Shown: positions 12,440-20,742 of the stretch, piece by piece
Layout: each line of letters opens with the position of its first letter
How positions within the stretch are numbered: position 1 is the stretch's first letter
Assembly: GCA_030833305.1 (NCBI GenBank)
Contig: JAURHL010000010.1
Location: forward strand, 1-23,518
Source: Acidimicrobiales bacterium
GTDB lineage: Bacteria > Actinomycetota > Acidimicrobiia > Acidimicrobiales > Ilumatobacteraceae
Reading direction: 5' to 3'
DNA: 23,518 nucleotides
Program-made: the position numbers and the translations under genes
The notes under the pieces: generated by a model
The model's database searches: none
What the model was told of the DNA's origin: nothing
What the model saw: the letters and a program-made list of their open reading frames with translations, nothing else

Positions 12440-13921
12440 TCAGCCGACGGTCGAGGCGGTGACCACGTCGTCGACGACGGTCAGGTTCACCCGGTCCGCG
12501 CGGTAGTCCATGGTGACCGCGAAGTCCTCGCCGTCTCGCGACACCACTCGAGCGTCCCAACCGTTCGCCTTGGCGGTGTCGAGCGCCTCGGATTCGCTCA
12601 GACCCACCAAGGTCTCGGCGTCGGCCACGGCGAGTTCGGTGACCACGGGGTCACTCGGCACGGGCTCCTCCACGGCGGGCTCGGGTGATACGCCGATGGG
12701 ATCGGCCTGCTGCACGTACTCGTCCGGCAAGGCCGACACGGTGTAGCGCGGCGTGTAGCCGTACTCGTCCTCGGCGGCGATGAACGCATAGCCCGGGACG
12801 AGATAGACGGAACCGTCCTGTCCGTAGAGCATCACGAGCTCCTCCTCCACGGCGACGATGGTGACGTCTTGAACCTCGATCGGCATGTCGACGGGCATGG
12901 TTTCGATCGGCATGTCGACGGGCATGGTCTCGACAGGCATGTCCGATGAGGGAACCGGCACCACGGTGTCCGAAGTCGCCGCGTCGGCGGACGCGGTGGT
13001 TTCGGCGACACCGGACGACACGGCGATGTCATCGACGGCCACACCGCCTCGGAGCATCGGATTCGCGTAGTCGGAGTTCAGTCGCTCCAAGGCCGCCGCC
13101 GTGCCGATGCGCGGGTAGTCGGCCCCTCGGACGACCTCACCGAGGAATCCGCTGGCCCAAGTGACCGCACCTTCCGCTCCGAAACCGACGTTGACCGTCA
13201 ACGGACTGCGCACCCCGTCGATCAACAGGTAGCCGTACACGCTCGCACTCCACTCGTCGGCGTAGGTCTCGAGCACCATGTCGTCGGCGTTCAGATTCAT
13301 CTCCGACATCAAGGTTTCGAACATCGCCAGTGCTTCGTCCTCGGACGGAACGTTCGCCGGTGGCTGCGGTGTCTCGCACTCGATCGGGGCCGGTTCGGTC
13401 GTGACGGTCTCGCCGTCGACATCGGAATCGATCGATGGGGCCACGGCGCATCCACGACTCATCATCGATTCATCCCACTTCGGCGAGTAATTCCAATAGC
13501 CCATGGCATCGGACGACACCCAGAACGTGTCCGTGCTGCCGTCCTCGCTGCCGATGCGGTAGCCACCGCCGATGTTGGCATCGAGTTCCACCACGTCACC
13601 CGTCACCCCGAACACCGTTGCGATCGCGAGGATGTCATCGGCGGAGAACGAACCCGCCGAAATGGTGTAGGACGCGGCATCGGAGTCCAATGCCGGCAGG
13701 TCGACCCCGGCCACGAAGTTCATACGCCACGGGGCCCACATCTTGCTCTCGCTGGCTCCGGCGGCCATGTCGGACGAGGCTGTCGGCGCATTCATGCCCG
13801 AGCCGGTGACCACCAGAACGGGAGGGCCCGAGGCGTCCGGGTCGTCACCGCACGCGGTGGCGATCAGCCCGAAGGCGGCGAGGAGCGGAAGGGTGACGGC
13901 GGGAACGTGACGACGCTTCAT
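12440..13921 (-). CDS. secreted lipoprotein with an I78-inhibitor-like C-terminus
   Basis: A 493-aa predicted lipoprotein that I cannot assign to a known family overall. The N-terminus MKRRHVPAVTLPLLAAFGLI leads to ATAC, a lipobox with lipidated C24, then an acidic Asp/Ser/Ala linker. The middle (about 50-300) is a globular extracytoplasmic region with repeated Trp/Tyr motifs (NYSPKWDES) and several cysteines. A low-complexity linker follows with a 9-residue repeat (MPIETMPVD, about 326-349). The C-terminus (about 438-493) has GLSESEALDTAKANGWDARV, then VTMDYRADRVNLTV, resembling I78-type protease inhibitor domains. The ORF runs to 14023; the ATG at 13921 (or 13927) is chosen because the signal peptide starts there. 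It interrupts the ftsY-ffh neighbourhood. Confidence 0.82.
   Translation of the reverse strand: MKRRHVPAVTLPLLAAFGLIATACGDDPDASGPPVLVVTGSGMNAPTASSDMAAGASESKMWAPWRMNFVAGVDLPALDSDAASYTISAGSFSADDILAIATVFGVTGDVVELDANIGGGYRIGSEDGSTDTFWVSSDAMGYWNYSPKWDESMMSRGCAVAPSIDSDVDGETVTTEPAPIECETPQPPANVPSEDEALAMFETLMSEMNLNADDMVLETYADEWSASVYGYLLIDGVRSPLTVNVGFGAEGAVTWASGFLGEVVRGADYPRIGTAAALERLNSDYANPMLRGGVAVDDIAVSSGVAETTASADAATSDTVVPVPSSDMPVETMPVDMPIETMPVDMPIEVQDVTIVAVEEELVMLYGQDGSVYLVPGYAFIAAEDEYGYTPRYTVSALPDEYVQQADPIGVSPEPAVEEPVPSDPVVTELAVADAETLVGLSESEALDTAKANGWDARVVSRDGEDFAVTMDYRADRVNLTVVDDVVTASTVG
12876..12946 (+). repeat. 27-bp in-frame tandem repeat in the lipoprotein gene
   Basis: Two full 27-bp units begin at 12876 and 12903 and a third, partial unit at 12930. 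The first two are almost identical at the DNA level. They encode (MPIETMPVD)-type 9-residue units in the linker before the C-terminal domain. Because they are in frame and nearly identical, copy number could vary by slippage without disrupting the gene. Confidence 0.85.
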
Positions 13922-13949
13922 AAACATCAGACGATGCCACGTCGCGACG

Positions 13950-13998
13950 CGGTTCCCGAGGATTCCGGAAAGTTTCCGACATCGGTTCCCGAATCGGG
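13950..13998. promoter_or_regulatory. palindrome-rich control region upstream of the lipoprotein gene
   Basis: The 94-nt gap between ftsY and the lipoprotein holds two direct repeats of CGGTTCCCGA (13950-13959 and 13983-13992) spaced 33 bp, about three helical turns. Between them are TTCCGGAA (13963-13970) and the overlapping CGGAAA-G-TTTCCG (13966-13978). The second repeat overlaps CCCGA-A-TCGGG (13988-13998). One-base centres rule out RNA hairpins, so these look like protein-binding sites. No standard -10 is clear. Confidence 0.45.
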
Positions 13999-14015
13999 GA
14001 CCAACGTCATCGCCA

Positions 14016-15167
14016 TCAGCCACCGAACAGGGCCGCCACGAACTCGTCGGGGTCGAAATCCACCAAATCGGCGATGGTCTCGCCCAAACCCACCAACTTC
14101 ACCGGGATACCCAGTTCGGTTTCGATGGCGAAAACGATCCCGCCCTTGGCCGATCCGTCGAGTTTGCTCAGCACCACTCCGGTGACGCCGGCGGCCTCGG
14201 CGAATTCGCGGGCCTGAGCGAGTCCGTTCTGACCCGTGGTGGCATCGATGACCAGCAGCACCTCGGACACCACGCCGGGTTCACGACCCGCCACGCGGCG
14301 CACCTTGCGGAGTTCGTCCATCAGGTTCGACTTGTTCTGCAGTCGACCGGCCGTGTCGCCGAGCACCAGATCCGAGCCCTTGGCCGCCGCACGCTGCACA
14401 CCGTCGAAGATGACCGCACTGGGGTCCCCTCCCTCGTTGCCGCGAACAAGTTCCGCTCCGGATCGTTCGGCCCACGTTCCCAGCTGCTCGGCGGCAGCGG
14501 CACGGAAGGTGTCGCCCGCCGCCAGTACCACCGAGCGTCCGAGCGCCGCTTGCTGTGCCGCCACCTTGCCGATGGTGGTGGTCTTGCCCACCCCGTTCAC
14601 CCCGACGAACAGCCACACGTTCACGTGACCGTCGGGAACGGTCTCCAGGTGCAACGTTCGGTCGGCACCGGCGAGACGACCCGACATCTCGGATTGCAAC
14701 GCGACCAACAACGCATCGGCGCTCTCGATCTCTTTGGTCTTCACGCGCGATCGCAGACCATCGAGCAGTGCGTCGGTGACTCCGACCCCCACATCGGCCT
14801 TCAACAACGCTTCCTCGAGATCTTCCCACGTGTCGACCGTGATGCCACCACGCGCACGAACCCCACCGAACGCTCCGGCCATCGCCGTGGCGGTGCGGGC
14901 CATACGTTCGCGAAACGACGGGCGTGTGACGGGCTCGGCCTGCGGTTCGGGTTCGGCTTCGGGCTCGACATCGACGGTGGTGGCCGCGGTCTGCTCGCGC
15001 GTGGAGAGAACGGTCGGCGGTGCCGTGGCGGTCGGTTCGTCGACGGGTCGCGACACGGGGGGCGAGGTCGGGTGACGCGACGCCGATCGGCGGTTGAGCA
15101 GAACCACGCCCAATCCGAAGATCAACGTGACCCCCAACAGGATCAGCAGGATGGTCTGAGCGTTCAT
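14016..15167 (-). CDS. ftsY: signal recognition particle receptor FtsY
   Basis: A 383-aa SRP receptor GTPase. Residues 5-24 form a membrane anchor (ILLILLGVTLIFGLGVVLL) like other actinobacterial FtsY proteins, followed by a Pro/Thr-rich then acidic linker (E68-E78). The N domain spans about 85-170. In the G domain GVNGVGKTT is the P-loop at 189-197, GDTFRAAAAEQL at 218-229, DTAGRL at 271-276 and SKLDGSAKGG at 334-343. Residues 269-270 are LG where most family members have hydrophobic residues before DTAGR, a small oddity. The ATG at 15167 follows the smc stop by 7 nt, with GAGG spanning that stop. smc-ftsY is a conserved pair. Confidence 0.99.
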   Translation of the reverse strand: MNAQTILLILLGVTLIFGLGVVLLNRRSASRHPTSPPVSRPVDEPTATAPPTVLSTREQTAATTVDVEPEAEPEPQAEPVTRPSFRERMARTATAMAGAFGGVRARGGITVDTWEDLEEALLKADVGVGVTDALLDGLRSRVKTKEIESADALLVALQSEMSGRLAGADRTLHLETVPDGHVNVWLFVGVNGVGKTTTIGKVAAQQAALGRSVVLAAGDTFRAAAAEQLGTWAERSGAELVRGNEGGDPSAVIFDGVQRAAAKGSDLVLGDTAGRLQNKSNLMDELRKVRRVAGREPGVVSEVLLVIDATTGQNGLAQAREFAEAAGVTGVVLSKLDGSAKGGIVFAIETELGIPVKLVGLGETIADLVDFDPDEFVAALFGG

Positions 15168-15174
15168 GGCGTCC

Positions 15175-18100
15175 TCAAGATGCCGTGGAATCGGCCGATT
15201 TCTCGGTGACCACCTTCGACGAACCACCCGGTTGCATGCTCACGCCGAGCAGGCTGTCGCCGGCTTCCATCGTGCGCTTCTGGTGGCTGACGATGAGCAA
15301 CTGTGCCTCGCGTCGGAACTCGTTGATGAGGTTCAAGAAGCGATGCAGGTTCACGTCGTCGAGGGCCGCCTCGACCTCGTCCATCACGTAGAACGGCGAC
15401 GGACGACTGCGGAACACGGCGAAGAGGAACGCCAATGCGGTCAGGCTCCGCTCACCGCCGGACAGCAGGCTCAACTTCTTGACGTTCTTGCCGCCCGGTT
15501 TTGCCTCGACCTCGATACCGGTGTTCAGCAAGTCATCGGGGTTGGTGAGGATCAGTCGGCCGGTTCCTCCGGGGAACAATCCTCCGAACAACTCGTTGAA
15601 GTTGCGACTGACGTCGGCATAAGCCGAGGCGAACACGCTCTGGATCTCGTTGTCGATCGCCGTGATCACCTGCATCAACTCGCGACGGGTCTTGCGCACG
15701 TCCTCGAGTTGCTCCTCCAAGAACCGATGGCGTTCCTGTAACTCGTTGAACTCCTCGAGGGCCAGTGGGTTGATGGGACCCATCAACCGCAGTTCTCGTT
15801 CGAGGTCACGGGCCCGAGCGGGAGCGCTGACACCCTCGGGCAACTCGGGCAACTCGGCGGCTTCGGCGACCTCCGGCTCGACGTCGAGGTCACGACGCAG
15901 AGTTTCGACGGTGGCCTCGAGGCGCATCTTGACCTCGGCCTCTTCCACCTCCGTGCGGCGCGAGCGCTCACGAACCTCTTCCAGTTCGCGCTCGGCACCA
16001 CTGCGCGACCGACGCATCTCGTCGAGACGAGTGGCCAGAGCGCGCACCTCGTCGCTCTGACGACGACGCATCTCGTGAAGTTCGGCCAATCGCGCTTCGA
16101 TGGCCACGCGGTGAGCATCCACGATGGTGGCGAGACGCTCGGACGCGCCCAGGATCCGTTCGATCTTCTCCCGACGCCCGGCGGCCTCGGCCCGCGCCAC
16201 CGCATCGGCCTCGAGTCGTCGCTCGGCATCGGCCAAGCGGGACTCGATGAATTGCTTTCGCTCGAGCAACCCGGCCGAACGTACCTCGAGGTCACGACGG
16301 CGTCCGACCAACAAGGCGGCCTTGGCTTCCATGGTCGCGCGAGCCTCCCCCCGGGCCTTGGCCGCCTCGGCCTCGGCCAACTCCTCGTGCTCGAGGGAGG
16401 GAACCAAATGCTCGAGTTCGGCCACACGCGTGCGCAGACGAACCAGACGATCGTCGATCTCCCCGAGTGTCGGTTGCAGCCCCTCGGACTCGGTGGCGCA
16501 TTCGCGCCGTTCGCTCTGGGTGCGCGCGAGGGCCTCCGATGCGGCCGTGAAAGCGGCATCGTTCGCGTCGAGTCGCTTTTGTACGTCATGCTCACGTTGT
16601 CGCGCGATCTGACTCTCGGACGTGGCCACCCGCACGGCCTCGTCGCGGGCACCGAGGTCGATCTTCGATTGCTCGGCGTTACGCAACGCGTCCTCGAGCG
16701 CGGCCGCCGTGGCACCACCACCGGCGACACCGATGCGCCATCCCGTCGTGGTGAAACGATCGCCCTCGGCGGTGACGGCCACCAGCCGCGGATCGGCCAT
16801 GACGGCGTCGACCGCCACGGTCCAATCGCTCACCCGAATCGAATTGGCGAGCAAAAGATCGAGCAGTGCTTCGACGTCGGATCGCGAGGAACGAACGTGG
16901 TCTCGCACCCGTTGGGTACCCGCGGGCACCACGCTGGCCACCGCCACTCCCGTGCGCGATCCCAGCGCCAACACGGCGCCGGAGGCCGACGACGCGCGCA
17001 GATGCGACAACGCCCGACGAGCCGACTCGGTGTTCTCGACGACGACCGACAGCAACGCCTCGCCCAACGCCGCTTCGACCGAAGCCTCCCAACCGTCCTC
17101 GATGACGACCAGGTCGAGCAACGTGCCCACCACTCCGGAGACGTCTTTCAGCTTCTCGGCACCGGCTCGCGCGCGTGCGCTGTCGAGGGCCAATTGCAAG
17201 GCCTCCGAACGCGCCTGCCACCGAGCCAACTCGGCCGCCACCGCGTTGCGTGACGCCACGGCCGTCTCCAATGCGGCTTCGGCGGCCAAACGTCGCGACT
17301 CGGCCTCGGTCACCTCGTTGACGAGGGGCAGTTCGATCGCTTGGGACTTCTCGCACTCTCCGCGCAGTCGGTCCACCTCGGAGACCAATCGGGCCTGCCG
17401 TTCGTCGAGGTTGGCGATGCGGGCCACGAGACGACGGTGCTCGGAGTCGGCAGCCTCGACCGAGGCCCGCAGCGTGCGCAATTCTCCGCGCACCTCGGCC
17501 GCCGCGGTGGCGGCCGACGACGACGACGCGAGGTGATCGAACAACGTGGCCGCGGCCGTGCGCTCGCCCTCGAATGCCGCCTCATCATGAGCCAGTTCCT
17601 GATTCTCCGGCTCGAGTCGACCGATGGCCGCGGCCACCTCGCCCAATTCACCACGCAAGGCCGAGGCGTCGGCTTCGAGGTTGGCGATGACGCCCGAGTC
17701 CATCATCTGACCGCGGTCGCGCTCGTAGGAACGGCGACGTTCCACCAAGAGCATCGAGATTCCACGGGCTCGCTCGCGCAGTTGCTCGACGCGCACCAAC
17801 TCGTCGCCCAGTCCGCTCTCACCTCGGGCCGACAACTCGGCCTCGGCCGCCATGACGTTGGTGTCCAGTTCGGCCAACAAACGTCGGAGTTCTTCTTCCT
17901 TGCGTCCGGCCTCGGTGCGATCGCCGGACAAGGTCTCCAGTCGGCGCCGGAAACCGGCGATCTCCCGACCACTCAGGAACAGCCGCAATGCGTTGAGCTC
18001 GGCCACCAGGTCGCCGTGACGTCGCGCGGCTTCGGCCTGACGCTCGAGCGGTCGCAATTGGCGACGCACCTCGCGCAACAAGTCCTGCACCCGCAAGAGA

Positions 18101-18660
18101 GACCCCTCGGTGGCCTCGAGACGGCGCTCGGACTTCTCCTTGCGCTTGCGGAACTTCAGCACACCGGCGGCCTCTTCGATGATGGACCGACGATCCTCGG
18201 GGCGCGCGTTCAGAACCGCGTCGATCTGTCCCTGACTGACGATGACGTGCTGCTGGCGCCCGACACCGGCATCGGACAGCAGCTCTTGCACGTCGAGCAA
18301 ACGGCACGGAACCCCGTTGATGCTGTACTCGCTCTCACCGGTTCGGTAGAGAACGCGGCTGACACTCACCTCGGCGACATCGACGGGCAACAGACCCATG
18401 GCGTTGTCGAGCGTGAGAGTGACCTCGGCCCGACCGAGCGCCGGACGCTTGGCGGTGCCGGCGAAAATCACGTCGTCCATCTTCTGCGAGCGCACCGCAC
18501 TCGGGGCTTGCGCTCCGAGAACCCACGCGATGGCGTCGACGACGTTGGACTTTCCCGAGCCGTTCGGACCGACCACCACGGTCACCCCGGGTTCGAGGTG
18601 CATCACGGTGTTGTCGGCGAAGGACTTGAAGCCTTTGAGGGTGAGGGACTTGAGAAACAC
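15175..18660 (-). CDS. smc: chromosome segregation protein SMC
   Basis: A 1161-aa condensin-type ATPase that organises and helps segregate the chromosome, normally with ScpA and ScpB (not in this window). The N-terminal head has LKGFKSFAD and Walker A GPNGSGKS at 31-38. Long coiled-coil arms (about 160-500 and 660-990), rich in Arg, Glu and Ala, flank a hinge of about 160 residues beginning DVSGVVGTLLDLV. The C-terminal head has the ABC signature LSGGERSLTALAFL from 1066 and Walker B VMDEVEAALDD near 1092. Full length, no frameshift. The start is a GTG; TAGGGT lies 9 nt upstream with no strong Shine-Dalgarno, so its own leaderless-type promoter is possible. It lies between mutM and ftsY, the usual actinobacterial place. 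Confidence 0.99.
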   Translation of the reverse strand: MFLKSLTLKGFKSFADNTVMHLEPGVTVVVGPNGSGKSNVVDAIAWVLGAQAPSAVRSQKMDDVIFAGTAKRPALGRAEVTLTLDNAMGLLPVDVAEVSVSRVLYRTGESEYSINGVPCRLLDVQELLSDAGVGRQQHVIVSQGQIDAVLNARPEDRRSIIEEAAGVLKFRKRKEKSERRLEATEGSLLRVQDLLREVRRQLRPLERQAEAARRHGDLVAELNALRLFLSGREIAGFRRRLETLSGDRTEAGRKEEELRRLLAELDTNVMAAEAELSARGESGLGDELVRVEQLRERARGISMLLVERRRSYERDRGQMMDSGVIANLEADASALRGELGEVAAAIGRLEPENQELAHDEAAFEGERTAAATLFDHLASSSSAATAAAEVRGELRTLRASVEAADSEHRRLVARIANLDERQARLVSEVDRLRGECEKSQAIELPLVNEVTEAESRRLAAEAALETAVASRNAVAAELARWQARSEALQLALDSARARAGAEKLKDVSGVVGTLLDLVVIEDGWEASVEAALGEALLSVVVENTESARRALSHLRASSASGAVLALGSRTGVAVASVVPAGTQRVRDHVRSSRSDVEALLDLLLANSIRVSDWTVAVDAVMADPRLVAVTAEGDRFTTTGWRIGVAGGGATAAALEDALRNAEQSKIDLGARDEAVRVATSESQIARQREHDVQKRLDANDAAFTAASEALARTQSERRECATESEGLQPTLGEIDDRLVRLRTRVAELEHLVPSLEHEELAEAEAAKARGEARATMEAKAALLVGRRRDLEVRSAGLLERKQFIESRLADAERRLEADAVARAEAAGRREKIERILGASERLATIVDAHRVAIEARLAELHEMRRRQSDEVRALATRLDEMRRSRSGAERELEEVRERSRRTEVEEAEVKMRLEATVETLRRDLDVEPEVAEAAELPELPEGVSAPARARDLERELRLMGPINPLALEEFNELQERHRFLEEQLEDVRKTRRELMQVITAIDNEIQSVFASAYADVSRNFNELFGGLFPGGTGRLILTNPDDLLNTGIEVEAKPGGKNVKKLSLLSGGERSLTALAFLFAVFRSRPSPFYVMDEVEAALDDVNLHRFLNLINEFRREAQLLIVSHQKRTMEAGDSLLGVSMQPGGSSKVVTEKSADSTAS

Positions 18661-18667
18661 GACGCCC

Positions 18668-18689
18668 CGACCCTAGTTCACGGGGGTCG
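18668..18689 (-). promoter_or_regulatory. candidate smc promoter with inverted repeat
   Basis: TAGGGT on the minus strand (18675-18670) ends 9 nt before the smc GTG and could be a -10. It overlaps one arm of an inverted repeat, CGACCC (18668-18673) and GGGTCG (18684-18689), separated by 10 nt. Arms centred 16 bp apart could bind a dimeric regulator at the promoter or fold in RNA read through from mutM. Suggestive only. Confidence 0.3.
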
Positions 18690-18743
18690 CCCGCTCCCTC
18701 CTCCCCGGACCGCACCGAACCGCGCGCCGTCACCCTCGGCGGC

Positions 18744-19586
18744 TCAACGCTGACACACGCCGCACCAGCTCGAGGTGCGTCCGCCGATGGTTCCCGAGAG
18801 CACGAAACCTCGGCCACACGAGAGGCATCGTTGGCCCGCGCGTCCGTAGACCAAATGGTTTTCCTGATACGAACCGGCCTCCCCCATCAGATCCACGTAC
18901 TGGGCGTCGTCAAGGGTCGACCCGCCCTTGGCGATGGCCTCGTTCAACACCTCGTGGATCGACACGTGCAATCTCCGCGCTTGGTCACGCGACACCTTGC
19001 GCGCGGGGCGTTTGGGATGAACGCGCGCTCGATGAAGAATCTCGTCTCCGTAAATGTTGCCGATCCCGGCCACGAGCGATTGGTCGAGCAACGCCGCCTT
19101 CACCGCTCGCGCGGTGGACGCCAGAGCGGCCCGCAGTTGCGCGAGATCGAGACCCTCGGTCACGGGGTCGGGGCCCAGTCGGGACAGTTCGGGCACCACA
19201 TCGGACGCACTCGCGGGGTCGTATACCACCACCTCGCCGAACGTGCGCGGATCGACGAAGCGCAATTCTTCCGAGGGTCGCCCCGCCAAGGTCAGCACCA
19301 CGTGCGTGTGCGGAGGTCGGGGATTCGCGGGCGCATCGATCAACACCTGACCGCTCATGCGCAGATGGATCATCATCTCGTCCCCCGAGTCCAGGTCGAC
19401 GATCAGGTACTTCCCCCGTCGCCGCGCCGCCACCGGGGTGGTGCCTGTCAGTCGTGCGATCACCTCCTCGCGACTGGTGCGACGAACCGAACGTTCGCGC
19501 CCCACTTCGACGCCGACGATCCGACGACCGACGAATCGTTGCTCGAGCCCTCGGCGGACCGTTTCGACCTCGGGTAATTCAGGCAC
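18744..19586 (-). CDS. mutM: formamidopyrimidine-DNA glycosylase (Fpg/MutM)
   Basis: A 280-aa bifunctional glycosylase/AP lyase that removes 8-oxoguanine and formamidopyrimidines. The open frame extends upstream, but the enzyme's chemistry fixes the start: after Met removal the N-terminus must be Pro-Glu, as in PELPEVETVRRGL, which requires the GTG at 19586. Other marks are RRGKYLIVDL (catalytic Lys in the beta-hairpin), MHLRMSGQ-type MIHLRMSGQ, GIGNIYGDEILHRARVHP with the helix-two-turn-helix, and a C-terminal zinc finger Cys-x2-Cys-x16-Cys-x2-Cys (CLSC to CGVC). The start overlaps the rnc coding region by 8 nt. The rnc-mutM-smc order matches Mycobacterium. Confidence 0.98.
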   Translation of the reverse strand: MPELPEVETVRRGLEQRFVGRRIVGVEVGRERSVRRTSREEVIARLTGTTPVAARRRGKYLIVDLDSGDEMMIHLRMSGQVLIDAPANPRPPHTHVVLTLAGRPSEELRFVDPRTFGEVVVYDPASASDVVPELSRLGPDPVTEGLDLAQLRAALASTARAVKAALLDQSLVAGIGNIYGDEILHRARVHPKRPARKVSRDQARRLHVSIHEVLNEAIAKGGSTLDDAQYVDLMGEAGSYQENHLVYGRAGQRCLSCGRGFVLSGTIGGRTSSWCGVCQR

Positions 19587-20364
19587 GGCTGGTGTCGATG
19601 CCACGGACACCGAGGACGGCGAGCGCCCCGACCGACGCGGCCTGGGCGGCGATCTTCTTCGACCGACCGTCGGCGCGCCCCATCTCTTCGCCGTTGATGA
19701 TGACGACGGCGGTGAAGGTCGGTTCGTGCGCCATGCCCTGCGACGTGATCTCCACCAACGGTGGTCGACCCCATTCGCGGACACACACGCGGATCAGATG
19801 GCTACGAGCGTCGAAGTCCTCCAAGCGCTCGAACGAGCCGCCCAATCGGCCCGACATGAGCGACTGCACGAACGGTTGGGCCTTCTGGGGCCCGCCGTCG
19901 AGGTACAACGCGCCGATGAACGCCTCCAAGGCATCGGCCAGAATCGACGTCTTCGATCGGCCTCCGGCGTCGTCCTCACCGGCGCCCAACAACAACTGGG
20001 AACCGAGGTCGATCTCGCGCGCGATCTCGGCCAACATCTCGGCGTTCACCAGGCTCTTGCGAACGTCGGTGAGCGATCCTTCGTCACGGTCGGGAAACTC
20101 GGCGTAGATCATGTCGGTCACGACCCACTGCAGAATCGCGTCACCGAGAAATTCGAGCCGTTCGTTCGAGGGACGGCCGCCGTTCTCGCCGCACCACGAG
20201 CGATGACTCATGGATTGCACTCCCAATTCACGGTTCGTGAATCGATGGGCCGCCACCTTCATCGTCCAGTCGTCGAATCCGAGGACGGATCGATGACGAC
20301 CGTGCCGTCGACGACGCGACGCGAGACGCGCACGGTTCTTGATCCGCGACAGCATCCCGGCCAT
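19579..20364 (-). CDS. rnc: ribonuclease III
   Basis: A double-strand-specific endoribonuclease that processes rRNA precursors and structured mRNAs; 261 aa as called. The signature NERLEFLGDAILQ carries the catalytic Glu and Asp, and SILADALEAFIGALYLDGG the second acidic pair. A dsRNA-binding domain at about 185-252 has PLVEITSQGMAHEPTFTAVV and GRSKKIAAQAAS. The first 34 residues, rich in Arg, precede the normal family N-terminus; an internal ATG at 20262 (MKVAAHRFTNREL) is the alternative start. I keep the upstream ATG because it lies 12 nt after the acpP stop, but neither has a good ribosome-binding site. It is co-transcribed with acpP and mutM. Confidence 0.96.
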   Translation of the reverse strand: MAGMLSRIKNRARLASRRRRHGRHRSVLGFDDWTMKVAAHRFTNRELGVQSMSHRSWCGENGGRPSNERLEFLGDAILQWVVTDMIYAEFPDRDEGSLTDVRKSLVNAEMLAEIAREIDLGSQLLLGAGEDDAGGRSKTSILADALEAFIGALYLDGGPQKAQPFVQSLMSGRLGGSFERLEDFDARSHLIRVCVREWGRPPLVEITSQGMAHEPTFTAVVIINGEEMGRADGRSKKIAAQAASVGALAVLGVRGIDTSRA

Positions 20365-20376
20365 GTGGGACCCGGG

Positions 20377-20679
20377 TCAGACCGAGTGCTTTTGCACGTG
20401 AGCCAACACGAAGTCGACGGCATCGCGCACCGTCTTGAGATCGGCCAGATCCTCGTCCTCGATGCGGAAACCAACCGTGCGCTCGCTGAGTTCTTCTTCC
20501 AAGGCGTCGACCAATTCGACCAGAGCCAAGGAGTCGGCGTTCAGGTCGTCCTTGAACGACTGACCCTCGGAGATGACTTCCGGGTCGATCTCGAGAATGT
20601 CGACCAACTGGTCACGGACGATGGCGAAGATCGCATCGCGATCGAGTGGGCTCTTGACGACGTGGGTTTCGGCGGGCAC
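20377..20679 (-). CDS. acpP: acyl carrier protein
   Basis: A 100-aa carrier protein. DLNADSLALVELV contains the DSL motif whose Ser receives 4'-phosphopantetheine, after the usual DILEIDPEVISEGQSFKDDL helix-loop. It is longer than E. coli AcpP at both ends, and the acidic region SERTVGFRIEDEDLADL is typical of actinobacterial forms. The GTG start follows a strong GGAGGA site. The neighbours are plsX upstream and rnc downstream, the common plsX-acpP-rnc grouping without the intervening fabD/fabH genes. CoaD, which makes dephospho-CoA on the route to the prosthetic group's donor, is encoded at the start of the same cluster. Confidence 0.96.
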   Translation of the reverse strand: MPAETHVVKSPLDRDAIFAIVRDQLVDILEIDPEVISEGQSFKDDLNADSLALVELVDALEEELSERTVGFRIEDEDLADLKTVRDAVDFVLAHVQKHSV

Positions 20680-20708
20680 TTCTTCCTCCGTTGATCGGGA
20701 CGCCCCGA

Positions 20709-20714
20709 ATCCTA
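20709..20714 (-). promoter_or_regulatory. candidate -10 for acpP
   Basis: TAGGAT on the minus strand would start transcription near 20702, giving a leader of about 23 nt that holds the GGAGGA ribosome-binding site of acpP. No convincing -35 is present. Confidence 0.35.
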
Positions 20715-20742
20715 ACGAGGTGCGGGGTTCGAGGTGGGGCGA

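Noticed and set aside
11124..12506. Plus-strand open frame of 460 codons opposite ffh
   Set aside because: It is a shadow of ffh: the minus-strand frame encodes an unmistakable SRP GTPase, and the plus-strand translation shows no family motif and a skewed His/Arg/Gly composition typical of antisense GC-rich frames.
13922..13956. ECF-sigma promoter (GGAACC-N17-CGTC) for the lipoprotein gene
   Set aside because: The match is loose and such short motifs are common in this composition; kept only as a side note in the operator finding.
17341..18753. Plus-strand open frame of 470 codons opposite smc
   Set aside because: It is antisense to the highly conserved SMC head and coil; the long opening comes from biased codon third positions and no domain is recognisable.
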